In this document: piece after piece, positions 31,501 through 39,108 of the stretch | How positions within the stretch are numbered: the stretch's first letter is position 1 | How the letters are laid out: every line of letters starts with the position of its first letter | From: Oligoflexia bacterium | GTDB lineage: Bacteria; Bdellovibrionota; Bacteriovoracia; Bacteriovoracales; Bacteriovoracaceae | DNA length: 41,670 nucleotides | Direction of reading: 5' to 3' | NCBI GenBank assembly: GCA_015231325.1 | Contig: JADGBS010000007.1 | Location: 1 to 41,670, forward strand | The notes under the pieces: generated by a model | Told to the model about the DNA's origin: nothing | The model's database searches: none | The model's input: the letters and a program-made list of their open reading frames with translations, nothing else | Program-made: the position numbers and the translations under genes

Positions 31501-32760
31501 ATGAAGATTTTAACATTAAATTGTGGCAGCTCTTCGATCAAATTTGACGTTATCTCTACCTCGGTAGAGGTAATGCAAAAAGGGCAGGACTACAGCATTG
31601 TCAGGGGAGTAATCGAGAGAATTGGAACTGAAAATGCTATTGTCCGCTATAAACTGCCTAATGGTGATGGTTTTAAAGGTGAAGAAAAAATCTTGGACCA
31701 TAAAATCGCATTGAAACGTATTGTGGATATTCTTACTGGTGACAAACCAAGAATTCTCAACTCTCTCAGTGAAATAAATGGCGTTGGTCACCGCGTTGTC
31801 CATGGAGGAGAGTCTTTTTCAAAATCCGTAATCATCAACGATGCAGTTGAAAATGAGATCATCGCCTGCTCAGAATTTGAACCGCTACATAACCCTCAGA
31901 ACCTCAGCGGCATCAAAGTTGCCAGTGAATTTTTTCCGTCTATCCCCCACGTTGCCGTCTTTGATACCGGATTCCACCACTCAATTCCCGCGAAAGCATT
32001 TCTCTATGCTCTGCCATACGACATTTACCAAAAATATAAAATGCGACGTTATGGTTTTCACGGTACCTCTCACCGTTATGTTTCACAACAAGCAATCAAA
32101 TTTTTAGGAATCCCCTCTGAAAATAGTAAAATCATCACCGCCCACTTAGGTAATGGCTGCAGCATCACTGCCGTTAGTGGTGGCAGATCGATAGATACCT
32201 CTATGGGACACACTCCTTTGGAAGGACTGATGATGGGAACCCGCTGCGGTGATTTAGACCCTGCAGTAATACTACACATCATGAATAAAGAAAAATTAAA
32301 TATCGCTGATGCCGACTCATTAATGAACAAAAAAAGTGGACTTTTGGGTGTCTCTGGAATATCCAACGACCTAAGAGAAGTTGAAGAAGCTAGAGAACAA
32401 GGTAATGAACGGGCAAAATTGGCGATAGATATCTTTTGTTACCGCCTAAAAAAGTACATCACTGCTTACGCTGGAGCACTAGGGGGGTTGGATGCGTTAG
32501 TTTTTACCGGGGGAATTGGAGAAAACTCCTCTTTGATAAGAGAACTATCGACTAATGGTCTTGAATTCATGGGAACGAAAATCGATCTCGCTAAAAACAA
32601 TGCCAATGGTGGTCGTATTTGTAAAGAAGATCGACTGGTGGACATCAGTGCAGTCGGTACAGATGGTAATTATAGTCGAGTCAGAACGTTGGTAATACCT
32701 ACTAACGAAGAATTGATTATCGCAAGAGACACGGTATTGTGCATTGAAAAGTTATTGTGA
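31501..32760 (+). CDS. ackA: Acetate kinase
   Basis: AckA interconverts acetate + ATP and acetyl phosphate + ADP. Family motifs are LTLNCGSSSIKFDVIS at the N-terminus (phosphate loop), GHRVVHGGESF with a substrate-binding Arg, AVFDTGFHHSIPAKAFLYALPY, YGFHGTSHRYVSQQA, IITAHLGNGCSITAV and the nucleotide-binding LDALVFTGGIGENSSLIREL. At 419 residues it is normal. The SD AAGGA is 11 nt from the ATG, a long spacing. pta follows after 75 bp, so the two genes give the usual acetate-acetyl-CoA switch, which supplies ATP and acetyl phosphate, a phosphodonor for response regulators. A TATAAT (32780-32785) in the gap could serve pta separately. Confidence 0.98.
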   Translation: MKILTLNCGSSSIKFDVISTSVEVMQKGQDYSIVRGVIERIGTENAIVRYKLPNGDGFKGEEKILDHKIALKRIVDILTGDKPRILNSLSEINGVGHRVVHGGESFSKSVIINDAVENEIIACSEFEPLHNPQNLSGIKVASEFFPSIPHVAVFDTGFHHSIPAKAFLYALPYDIYQKYKMRRYGFHGTSHRYVSQQAIKFLGIPSENSKIITAHLGNGCSITAVSGGRSIDTSMGHTPLEGLMMGTRCGDLDPAVILHIMNKEKLNIADADSLMNKKSGLLGVSGISNDLREVEEAREQGNERAKLAIDIFCYRLKKYITAYAGALGGLDALVFTGGIGENSSLIRELSTNGLEFMGTKIDLAKNNANGGRICKEDRLVDISAVGTDGNYSRVRTLVIPTNEELIIARDTVLCIEKLL

Positions 32761-32835
32761 TGCTCCGGCATTACAATGTTATAATTAAATCATACCTATA
32801 CCTTAACATATTATTTTATTAACGAGGAGCCAGAA

Positions 32836-33837
32836 ATGAGCAGTGCTTTTATCGGTAACATTCGTATGAAGGCAGGACAAAGCTTGAAGCATATTGTTCT
32901 TCCCGAAGCAAGTGATGAGAGAATGCTACAAGCAACCCAAATCATTCGCAGAGAAAATATTGCAAAGATAACTCTTTTGGGAAATGAACAAGTCATCAGA
33001 AAAAAAATCAAAGACCTAAATTTAAATATTAACGACGTTCCGATTATTGATCCAACTAAATCAGAGCACTTGGATGACTATGCCAAAGAATATTATGAAT
33101 TAAGAAAACATAAAGGGATGACCACGGAAGACGCTTGCGAAAAGATGGGACAAGAACTATTTTACGGCGCAATGATGGTACGTAAGGGTTTAGTTGATGG
33201 TGGTGTTGCCGGAGCAATCAATTCTACCGGCGACGTTATGTCTGCGGCATTCCACCTAATTGGCAAGGCCAAAGGAACCTCCATTGTCTCTAGTTTTTTT
33301 GCCATGATTATTCCAGAATATATGGGGGAAAAAGACGTGAACCTATTTTTTGGAGACTGTGCTGTCATCCCCAATCCAAATGCCAGTGAACTCGCTGATA
33401 TCGCCATCGCTACCGCTGATAGCAGAAAAGCGCTCGTAGGAGACACTCCAAAGATCGCCATGCTCTCCTACTCGACCAAGGGCAGCGCACACGGAGAGAT
33501 GGTTGACAAAGTTATTGAGGCAACCCGATTGGTGCAGGTTCGACGACCAGACCTGGAAGTCGACGGCGAATTACAACTGGACGCCGCAATCGTTCCTAAA
33601 GTCGCTAAAAGCAAAGCACCTAATAGCGCCATTGCAGGACGCGCCAATGTAATAATTTTTCCCGATTTAAACGCCGGCAATATCGGGTACAAATTAGTAC
33701 AACGTCTAGCAAACGCTATCGCCTTTGGTCCACTCTCCCAAGGATTGGCCAAACCATACAATGACCTTTCCCGAGGTTGCAATGCCGACGATATCGTGAA
33801 TGTAGTGGCCGCCTGCGCAGTTAAAGCAGCATCCTAA
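32836..33837 (+). CDS. pta: Phosphate acetyltransferase (short, single-domain form)
   Basis: Pta moves the acetyl group between CoA and phosphate and partners with AckA. The 333-residue length is that of the short Pta type without the N-terminal regulatory P-loop and DRTGG domains of the E. coli protein. Motifs seen are HIVLPEASDERMLQA, GVAGAINSTGDVMSAAFHLIGKAKGTSIVSSFF, FGDCAVIPNPNASELADIAIATADS, AMLSYSTKGSAHGEMVDKV and SRGCNADDIVNVVAACA at the end, all family blocks. An SD GAGGAG is about 6 nt before the ATG. It lies just downstream of ackA, whose stop is TGA. The 3' end is convergent with pgsA, with a 10-bp duplication between them. Confidence 0.97.
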   Translation: MSSAFIGNIRMKAGQSLKHIVLPEASDERMLQATQIIRRENIAKITLLGNEQVIRKKIKDLNLNINDVPIIDPTKSEHLDDYAKEYYELRKHKGMTTEDACEKMGQELFYGAMMVRKGLVDGGVAGAINSTGDVMSAAFHLIGKAKGTSIVSSFFAMIIPEYMGEKDVNLFFGDCAVIPNPNASELADIAIATADSRKALVGDTPKIAMLSYSTKGSAHGEMVDKVIEATRLVQVRRPDLEVDGELQLDAAIVPKVAKSKAPNSAIAGRANVIIFPDLNAGNIGYKLVQRLANAIAFGPLSQGLAKPYNDLSRGCNADDIVNVVAACAVKAAS

Positions 33838-33856
33838 AACTACCGCAAACTACCGC
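33837..33856. repeat. 10-bp tandem duplication between pta and pgsA stops
   Basis: AAACTACCGC occurs twice, exactly, and covers the end of the pta stop and the pgsA stop (33850-33852). Confidence 0.75.
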
Positions 33857-34560
33857 CCGCCGCGACGCTTCACTTTAATTTTACGTACTAATCCGATCGA
33901 ATAAACCACACAAGAATGTAACGAAAGGATGGAAGCAATATAAATACAAACTTTTCCCACCCAAAAAAGCGGAATATCATATGGATATTGGTAAACCATC
34001 AGCATAGGGACTCCCACCATTTGAGTAATTGTTTTCCACTTACCCAGAGAATTCACTGGCACAGAAAGCCCTTCGGTAGACGCCAATAGCCGTAAGGAAG
34101 TAATGTACAATTCTCGCAATATCAATATGATTACTATAAGCGCAGGAACTCTTCCCAACGCCTGCAACATGATTAGGGAAGAAATGGTCAGAAATTTATC
34201 CGCGACAGGATCTAAAAATGAACCAAATACAGTTATGATATTTCTTTTACGCGCGATATACCCATCTATTCCATCAGTAATCGCCGCTACTGCAAAAGTT
34301 AATGCTGCCACCCATTCCAATACAGTGTAATAAACTTTAATCCAATCATAATCTAATAAACGCAATAGCAAGCAACTGACCACTAGCGGCACTAATAAAA
34401 TTCTGAAGAGAGTTAAACGATTTGGGAGGTTATCAATTTCCAACTCGGGGAAATTATTAGATGATGCGCAATCACTTTTGGTGGCATCAACTTTTGGATC
34501 AGTATTAGTATCGTTATTGGATGAGTTACCTATGTCTGCTAGCATGCCACATGGTAACAT
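33850..34560 (-). CDS. pgsA: CDP-diacylglycerol-glycerol-3-phosphate 3-phosphatidyltransferase
   Basis: PgsA makes phosphatidylglycerol phosphate, the precursor of phosphatidylglycerol and cardiolipin, in the inner membrane. The CDP-alcohol phosphotransferase signature D-G-x2-A-R-x8-G-x3-D-x3-D appears as TDGIDGYIARKRNIITVFGSFLDPVADKF, written here as DGIDGYIAR and FGSFLDPVADK. Several hydrophobic helices flank it. An N-terminal extension of about 40 residues (NSSNNDTNTDPKVDATKSD and so on) precedes the usual start block LPNRLTLFRILLVP and may be real or may mean that the true start is later, perhaps a TTG near residue 39. No SD supports 34560. The PilZ gene is divergent. Confidence 0.93.
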   Translation of the reverse strand: MLPCGMLADIGNSSNNDTNTDPKVDATKSDCASSNNFPELEIDNLPNRLTLFRILLVPLVVSCLLLRLLDYDWIKVYYTVLEWVAALTFAVAAITDGIDGYIARKRNIITVFGSFLDPVADKFLTISSLIMLQALGRVPALIVIILILRELYITSLRLLASTEGLSVPVNSLGKWKTITQMVGVPMLMVYQYPYDIPLFWVGKVCIYIASILSLHSCVVYSIGLVRKIKVKRRGGR

Positions 34561-34652
34561 GTTTCAAAAAAGATGAATATCGAGAAAAAACTTTTTTATG
34601 GGCAAATACTCACAGCTTGAAGGATAAGACAGCGAGGTTTATCATAAATTCA

Positions 34653-35402
34653 ATGGACAAGATTGATCGTCACTTCACCCTTATAAAAGAAGAGCATCCG
34701 CGTCGGGAAAAACGTGTTTTTCCGCTTTTTCCCTACTCTTTTCTAACCTTTAAAAGCTCTTCTGCTTGTAGTTGCGGAGAACTAACCTTTGAAGTGAGTG
34801 AAATATCAACCAGCGGTATGCAATTATCCCTACACAATGGTACACACCAACTAAAAACGAAAGATAAACTTGTTGGTACTCTACATAGTAAGGATACAGA
34901 AATTAAATTAAATGCCCAAGTCTGTTGGTCCTCAGAAAACAAGATCGGCCTAACTTTCCCTAAAAATGATGAGATGTATGCACACCTCAAAAATTTCTTG
35001 GACCCAAAAAATATTGCCTGCAGGCCAAAACCTTTACACATTCTCTGCGAAAATAAATTGGGCGTAGAACTTCCTCCAAATCTAAAATTTTGGTTGCAGA
35101 CAGATTGTTTGTTGGAGATATTTGTTTGGCAACATAGTAACAATGAGTTATCACATTTTCAGATAATTTATCTGAAAAATTTTGTTGAATGGAGAGATGG
35201 CGTTGGAATAAAAACTGGTAAAACTATCAGTAAAAGAGAAATAGAAACCCCGCTAAGCAAAGAGAGTGAATTGACGCTGGATATCGATGACGACTGTGAT
35301 GTCCGAGCGATCGCAGAGGCCCAGACCATAGCATCGTTGATACCCGAAAAGTACTTACCTGCAGAAGTGATCAAATTTATAACTATAAAACTGGGATCTT
35401 AG
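34653..35402 (+). CDS. PilZ-domain protein, probable cyclic-di-GMP receptor
   Basis: A PilZ domain lies at the N-terminus (residues about 20-120 from the chosen start). The cyclic-di-GMP-binding pair is present in near-standard form: HPRREKRVFPLFPYSFLTFK carries the RxxxR block, and VSEISTSGMQLSL is the D/N-x-S-x-x-G motif with Glu in the first position. CWSSENKIGLTF closes the barrel. The C-terminal 130 residues (for example HILCENKLGVELPPNLKFWLQTD) are not recognised. The frame opens at 34521, overlapping pgsA, but the ATG at 34653 gives a normal PilZ start; no strong SD is visible, so the start is uncertain. Together with the HD-GYP-like protein it suggests a c-di-GMP network. Confidence 0.78.
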   Translation: MDKIDRHFTLIKEEHPRREKRVFPLFPYSFLTFKSSSACSCGELTFEVSEISTSGMQLSLHNGTHQLKTKDKLVGTLHSKDTEIKLNAQVCWSSENKIGLTFPKNDEMYAHLKNFLDPKNIACRPKPLHILCENKLGVELPPNLKFWLQTDCLLEIFVWQHSNNELSHFQIIYLKNFVEWRDGVGIKTGKTISKREIETPLSKESELTLDIDDDCDVRAIAEAQTIASLIPEKYLPAEVIKFITIKLGS

Positions 35403-35411
35403 TCTTAATTA

Positions 35412-35435
35412 TTAGTGTTAGTGTTAGTGTTAGTG
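35412..35435 (+). repeat. TTAGTG hexamer, four exact copies
   Basis: Four identical units between the PilZ gene and the small helical gene, 10 bp after the PilZ stop and 20 bp before the next start codon. Confidence 0.85.
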
Positions 35436-35455
35436 ATAATTACGGAGTCCAGATC

Positions 35456-35848
35456 ATGGTACACAAAAAAAATAATACAAGTATAAGTAATGTCGGAAAT
35501 GTCCTGAAAAAAATTGTTACCTCCAGTTTAGATGCGGCCTCAAAAACTGAGGACGTGGTTAAAGAGGTGAAAGAGGCACTAACTGATATTGCTCCTCCTA
35601 AAGAATTTATCAGCCAAATTGGTAATCATCTGCGTACCACCAAGGAAGAAATTTTATCTACTATTAGCAGCGCAATAGAAGAGCATCTCAAAAAAATAAA
35701 TTTTGCTGAAGAATTGCAAACAGAATTACAAAAATTGTTGGCCAACTATGATTTAGAAATTACCGGAACTATTCGTTTCAAAAAACGTGATAAAACTACT
35801 GATAACGCTGCTGATAAAAATTCCGATAAAGATGAAAATCAGCGCTAA
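35456..35848 (+). CDS. Small helical protein, phasin-like by shape
   Basis: 130 residues, no signal peptide, mostly amphipathic helix (VLKKIVTSSLDAASKTEDVVKEVKEAL and HLRTTKEEILSTISSAIEEHLKKINFAEELQTEL) with a Lys/Asp-rich tail (KKRDKTTDNAADKNSDKDENQR). The shape resembles phasin-like or DUF-type proteins seen in related bacteria, but no family can be asserted. The SD GGAGTCC is 6 nt before the ATG, the same sequence as in tolR and gmhB. The stop codon overlaps the stop of the convergent broken outer-membrane gene. Function unknown. Confidence 0.6.
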   Translation: MVHKKNNTSISNVGNVLKKIVTSSLDAASKTEDVVKEVKEALTDIAPPKEFISQIGNHLRTTKEEILSTISSAIEEHLKKINFAEELQTELQKLLANYDLEITGTIRFKKRDKTTDNAADKNSDKDENQR

Positions 35849-36870
35849 AAATAAGCACTGATTCCTAAACCCATTCTAGAATTAACTTGATTAGTGCCTT
35901 GAGTTTCTCCATTTGGGAACTGTTCACGTATACTGATCGCTTCTACACCCGCTTCGGCATTTAGAGCAAAACCCGATTGAAAATAATACTCTACACCACC
36001 ACTAACTCCAGGAAAAATTTGTGCTACTCCTGAGGCGACGGCCGCGGCCGATTTTGTCGAACTACTACCATATCCATAATTGCCACCCAAAAATACATAT
36101 AATCCGGGGAATTCATCTATTGGTGATGGAAAAAAATATCTTATAGCAAAAAGCAAATAATAGCGAGTGCTTGGAGCATCGATGGCAAAAGAGCGCGTAA
36201 GCTCTGTCTGGTAACGTCCACCAAATCCCACGTTTAGCCCCTCAATAATTTTACAATAGTAAAGTAACTCTAAATCACTTGCTTCACGCGAAGTTATGTC
36301 TTCTGATTTTGCTTCAGAAATTGCGGTGGTTAAACCTCTATCATAAAACCTACGCAAAGTGAGTCAATGTCGCACTCTTTTACGAGTATCATTATCTTCC
36401 ACTATATGCCGCTGTCGCTCTTTTGCCTCCCACTGCAATTTCTTTTTATACTCAGAATAATTATCAGGATCTAGCATCCAAACCTTTTCTAAAGCATTAT
36501 TAAAGGTTACTACTTGATCTTTAGCAAACGGCACACTTGCTGCAGGTTCCAAAATTCTCCATAAGGAATAATTTTCAGAAACGCTCATTAGGCGAGCAAC
36601 TACACTGACATTGTTATTGGTAAAAGTTCCTTCAACCCCTACTTGCTCCAATCCATTATCCTCTCCTAACTGCAAATAAAATTCTTTTTGGTCATCAGAA
36701 ATACCCAATATTTTTACTAGGTTATACGCGTAGGCGCAGTGAACAAAACCAGTAAGGCCAGTAATGTGGCCAGTAATGAAAATAATAAAAATAGAGATGC
36801 TAACAAGTAACGTCCGGCGCAAGTATGGTAGACTGAGGCTGCGGAGTGAGCGGTGAAGGCGATATAACAT
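35845..36870 (-). pseudogene. Outer-membrane beta-barrel protein gene interrupted by an in-frame TGA
   Basis: From the ATG at 36870 (GAGG 6 nt upstream) a signal-anchored protein runs in one frame to a TGA at 36366-36364, and then continues in the same frame, LTLRRFYDRGLTTAISEAKSED, to a TAG at 35847-35845. The N-terminal part has a signal peptide (LLVSISIFIIFITGH) and a periplasmic-type domain (LGISDDQKEFYLQLGEDNGL, VSENYSLWRIL). The C-terminal part has beta-strand repeats ending in GLGISAYF, the terminal-Phe signature of outer-membrane barrels, but by itself has no signal peptide. Read as one gene it makes sense as a typical barrel with a periplasmic N-domain. TGA is a stop in other genes here, so a nonsense mutation (from TGG or CGA) or strain-level pseudogene is likely. 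Two separate genes cannot be excluded. Confidence 0.65.
36756..36779 (-). repeat. 12-bp tandem duplication in the signal peptide of the barrel gene
   Basis: GGCCAGTAATGT is followed by GGCCAGTAATGA (plus strand). It encodes a repeated ITGH/ITGL pattern and keeps the frame. Confidence 0.7.
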
Positions 36871-36874
36871 AATG

Positions 36875-36912
36875 ACCCTCAACTTAGACTCTTAACTTAG
36901 ACCCTTAACTTA
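36875..36912. repeat. 13-bp tandem repeat, three copies, at the start of the barrel gene
   Basis: Plus-strand units ACCCTCAACTTAG, ACTCTTAACTTAG and ACCCTTAACTTA. On the minus strand each gives a GAGGGT/AAGAGT/AAGGGT purine block, so three SD-like elements line up before the start. The repeat also lies just upstream of bfr on the other strand. Confidence 0.8.
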
Positions 36913-36939
36913 TTGCAGAATTTAAGGATTTACTATAAT
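36913..36939 (+). promoter_or_regulatory. Possible bfr promoter
   Basis: TATAAT at 36934-36939 is a perfect -10 box, 37 bp before the bfr ATG. TTGCAG at 36913-36918 is the best -35 candidate but only 15 bp away. No clear Fur box is seen. Confidence 0.35.
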
Positions 36940-36976
36940 AGTACAATAACAATAATAATAAGCAAGGAGAGAACAA

Positions 36977-37441
36977 ATGAAAGGAAATGAAAAACTTATC
37001 GAGTCACTCAACTCTTTGTTGGCCGATGAACTTACCGCTATTAATCAGTACATGGTTCACTCTGAAATGGCCGCAAATTGGGGTTATCAAAAACTTCATC
37101 ACCACTTCGAAAAGAGAGCAGTCGACGAAATGAAGCATGCTGAAAAATTAATCGCCAGAATTCTCTTTTTAGAAGGTCTGCCCGTTGTTAGTAATCTTCG
37201 GAAAATTCATATCGGCAGTGATGTTCCTAAACAAATCACCAATGACCACGCTGCCGAAAAAGACGCCATCGTTGCCTACAACAATGCAATTAAATTGGCA
37301 GGGGATGTAGGTGATTTTGCTACTAGAGAAATTTTAGAAGAAATTTTAAAAGACGAAGATCGACACCTCGACGATATCGAGGCACTACAAGACCAAATCT
37401 CCCAAATGTCCGTGCAAATTTTTCTTTCTACTCAATTGTAG
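36977..37441 (+). CDS. bfr: Bacterioferritin
   Basis: Bfr is a 24-subunit iron-storage cage that oxidises and stores Fe(II). The di-iron ligands are all in place and with canonical numbering: E18, E51, H54, E94, E127 and H130 (blocks LLADELTAINQY, VDEMKHAEKL, HAAEKDAIVAYN, ILKDEDRHLDDIEALQDQI). M52, the heme-binding Met, is present, so it should bind heme. At 154 residues the length is standard. An AAGGAGAG SD precedes the ATG. Neighbours are not an obvious iron operon; a separate bfd gene is not seen, although NifU carries a BFD-like domain. A 12-bp duplication covers the stop. Confidence 0.97.
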   Translation: MKGNEKLIESLNSLLADELTAINQYMVHSEMAANWGYQKLHHHFEKRAVDEMKHAEKLIARILFLEGLPVVSNLRKIHIGSDVPKQITNDHAAEKDAIVAYNNAIKLAGDVGDFATREILEEILKDEDRHLDDIEALQDQISQMSVQIFLSTQL

Positions 37442-37462
37442 ATACTACTATAGATACTACTG
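37439..37462. repeat. 12-bp tandem duplication across the bfr stop
   Basis: TAGATACTACTA (37439-37450) is followed by TAGATACTACTG (37451-37462). The first TAG is the bfr stop codon, so a duplicate stop codon exists in the repeat. The second unit also overlaps the end of the convergent kinase-like gene. Confidence 0.75.
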
Positions 37463-38371
37463 TAAGACGGTCGTTACATTAACGCTAACGCTGTTTAAAT
37501 ATTCTTCAGCTTCCTCGATGAAATGATTTTTACGCTTAATTACCAATCGCATCTGCGCTTTACTCAAGAATCCCCCTAACGCATTATAAAAATCCTGAGC
37601 GGTAAGACTTTTTAATCTCTGATAAATTTTAAGCTCTGGCATATGCTCTTTGATGCGACCATTACAAAGATGCATATGCGCCTTGCCATTAAGATAGTGG
37701 TACCAATCAGCAGTACGAAAACACCAACCATGATCAATGGCCACCACTCTCCCAGTATCATTCATAAATAAATAATTACCCGGATTGTCCATCCTATCCC
37801 ATCCCCTAACCAGATAATCAAAAAAACGCAGCTTAGCAGGAACAACTTGCTTTTCTGGTGGCAACTTTTTTGCGACAGTAGCATTACTCATAAAGTATTG
37901 CAGTGACCCTACCGTTCCATCATCAAGGACACGCTTTACTGTCATTGGAACAATATTCAGGCCAAGCAGCTGGTCATACAAATACGCAGCAATCTCCGCC
38001 CTGTAATCAGAGCTAACATTAAAAAAATTATAAGGCTTAAAAACCGCCCGAAATTCAGTGTTTTTTTCGCCCACAATAGTGAGCAATAATGTCTCATTTT
38101 TACCACCACCAAGATTTTTACTTTGTATAACTTTCCCCCGTTCCATCATTTCTTGCAACTTAACCTTGGCCACTTCTGCACTACTACGATCTCCCTTCTC
38201 ATCGTAGGCCCACAACGCCTCTTGATAATGCCCACTCTCCCATACTTCTGCGGTGGCCGGGACGGCGACCGGGGCGACCACGGCGGCAGGTGCGGCGTAA
38301 CCCATGGACTGTAGCGTTAAAAAAAATGACATTGAGATCACTAGAAAAAAAGATAAAAACAACTTTTTCAT
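37457..38371 (-). CDS. Exported kinase-like protein (PI3/4-kinase or FAM20-type fold)
   Basis: From the ATG at 38371, GAGGTG five nt upstream, the protein is 304 residues with a clear signal peptide (KKLFLSFFLVISMSFFLTLQ, ending near APAAVV). The mature part follows a kinase-like order: a possible ATP Lys K112 in FRAVFKPYNFF, E126 in YRAEIAAYLYDQLLG, a catalytic-loop-like WDRMDNPGNYLF with D192, R193 and N199, and AIDHGWCF with D213 as the metal-binding Asp. Together D-R-x5-N and ID-H-G match PI3/4-kinase- and FAM20-like folds. An exported protein of this kind has no obvious ATP source in the periplasm and could act outside the cell or be a pseudokinase. Longer frame from 38452 is a repeat artefact. 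Convergent with bfr. Confidence 0.6.
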   Translation of the reverse strand: MKKLFLSFFLVISMSFFLTLQSMGYAAPAAVVAPVAVPATAEVWESGHYQEALWAYDEKGDRSSAEVAKVKLQEMMERGKVIQSKNLGGGKNETLLLTIVGEKNTEFRAVFKPYNFFNVSSDYRAEIAAYLYDQLLGLNIVPMTVKRVLDDGTVGSLQYFMSNATVAKKLPPEKQVVPAKLRFFDYLVRGWDRMDNPGNYLFMNDTGRVVAIDHGWCFRTADWYHYLNGKAHMHLCNGRIKEHMPELKIYQRLKSLTAQDFYNALGGFLSKAQMRLVIKRKNHFIEEAEEYLNSVSVNVTTVLQ

Positions 38372-38414
38372 CGGCACCTCATTTTGATTAGTAAATAAAA
38401 AATAATCGCAATAA

Positions 38415-38442
38415 CCAACACCAACACCAACACCAACACCAA
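38415..38442. repeat. CCAACA hexamer, more than four copies
   Basis: Four exact CCAACA units plus CCAA. Read on the minus strand it would give GVGVGVG before the true start of the kinase-like gene, which explains the odd N-terminal extension of the open frame. Confidence 0.85.
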
Positions 38443-38598
38443 AGATAGGCAATAAACGGACGCGATTTTATCAAACAACTGCAAATTTACTAAAAAATGT
38501 TTTAAAAGTTAGATACTAATAATGACAACTATAAAAAATTGCCACCAGTGGTCGGCAAAAATAGACAGAAGTAGAAATAGATGCGCTCAAAACTGGCC

Positions 38599-38620
38599 CA
38601 AGACTCGCTCAAGACTCGCT
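38599..38620. repeat. 11-bp tandem duplication at the stop of the DUF2721 gene
   Basis: CAAGACTCGCT occurs at 38599-38609 and 38610-38620. The stop codon of the minus-strand gene (38609-38611) spans the junction. Confidence 0.75.
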
Positions 38621-39082
38621 CTCAAGAAGAATTACCTGATAAAATAATTTTGTCTCAACAATTAACATCACTGCGCTGGATAAAATCAATAACAGACCCA
38701 ATAAAAAAATAGTGATAAAAACAGGCCCTAGATTCAGGACACCAAAAACGTTAAACGCGTTAAAAAAAATCATTACTGAGGTACACGTAAAACAGACAAT
38801 CCCTCCGTAGCAACAGATTATTGACCTCTTAACCAGACTAGCACGTCTAATTAACCTAGAAACCTGTGCTTCTAAATTGGTTAATCTTGATTCTTCAGAC
38901 AGCGTACGTGGAATTTTTTCCATCAAAACCCGTTTTTCTTGATTCAACACTCGAAAACGGGAGGCCAAATTCGAAAATTTATTATTAAAACCAAGTAACA
39001 ACAACGCTGAGCTGGATACCATGATAGCAGGGGAAAGTACGTACTGAATTAAACTAACCAAATGCGATACATCTACACCCAT
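38609..39082 (-). CDS. DUF2721-family membrane protein
   Basis: 157 residues with three hydrophobic helices: near the N-terminus (IQYVLSPAIMVSSSALLLLGFNN), in the middle (SIICCYGGIVCFTCTSVMIFF) and near the C-terminus (PVFITIFLLGLLLILSSAVMLIV). Between the first two is the charged NKFSNLASRFRVLNQEKR block, typical of the DUF2721 family, which is small inner-membrane proteins of unknown role. AGGAGG five nt before the ATG gives a strong start. No operon partner: both neighbours are separate. The upstream gap holds a 14-bp repeat. Confidence 0.8.
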   Translation of the reverse strand: MGVDVSHLVSLIQYVLSPAIMVSSSALLLLGFNNKFSNLASRFRVLNQEKRVLMEKIPRTLSEESRLTNLEAQVSRLIRRASLVKRSIICCYGGIVCFTCTSVMIFFNAFNVFGVLNLGPVFITIFLLGLLLILSSAVMLIVETKLFYQVILLESES

Positions 39083-39108
39083 ACAAACCTCCTAGAATAA
39101 TGCCAATT

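Noticed and set aside
36364-36366. Reading TGA as Trp or selenocysteine in the barrel gene
   Set aside because: TGA ends several unrelated genes in this window (gmhB, the HPt-like gene, cheX, ackA, the M14 gene, the receiver at 27055). No selenocysteine-type hairpin is apparent after this TGA, and a barrel linker is not a likely place for it.
38372-38452. Longer N-terminus (GVGVGVG) for the kinase-like protein
   Set aside because: It comes from the CCAACA repeat. The later ATG has a good SD and begins a normal signal peptide.
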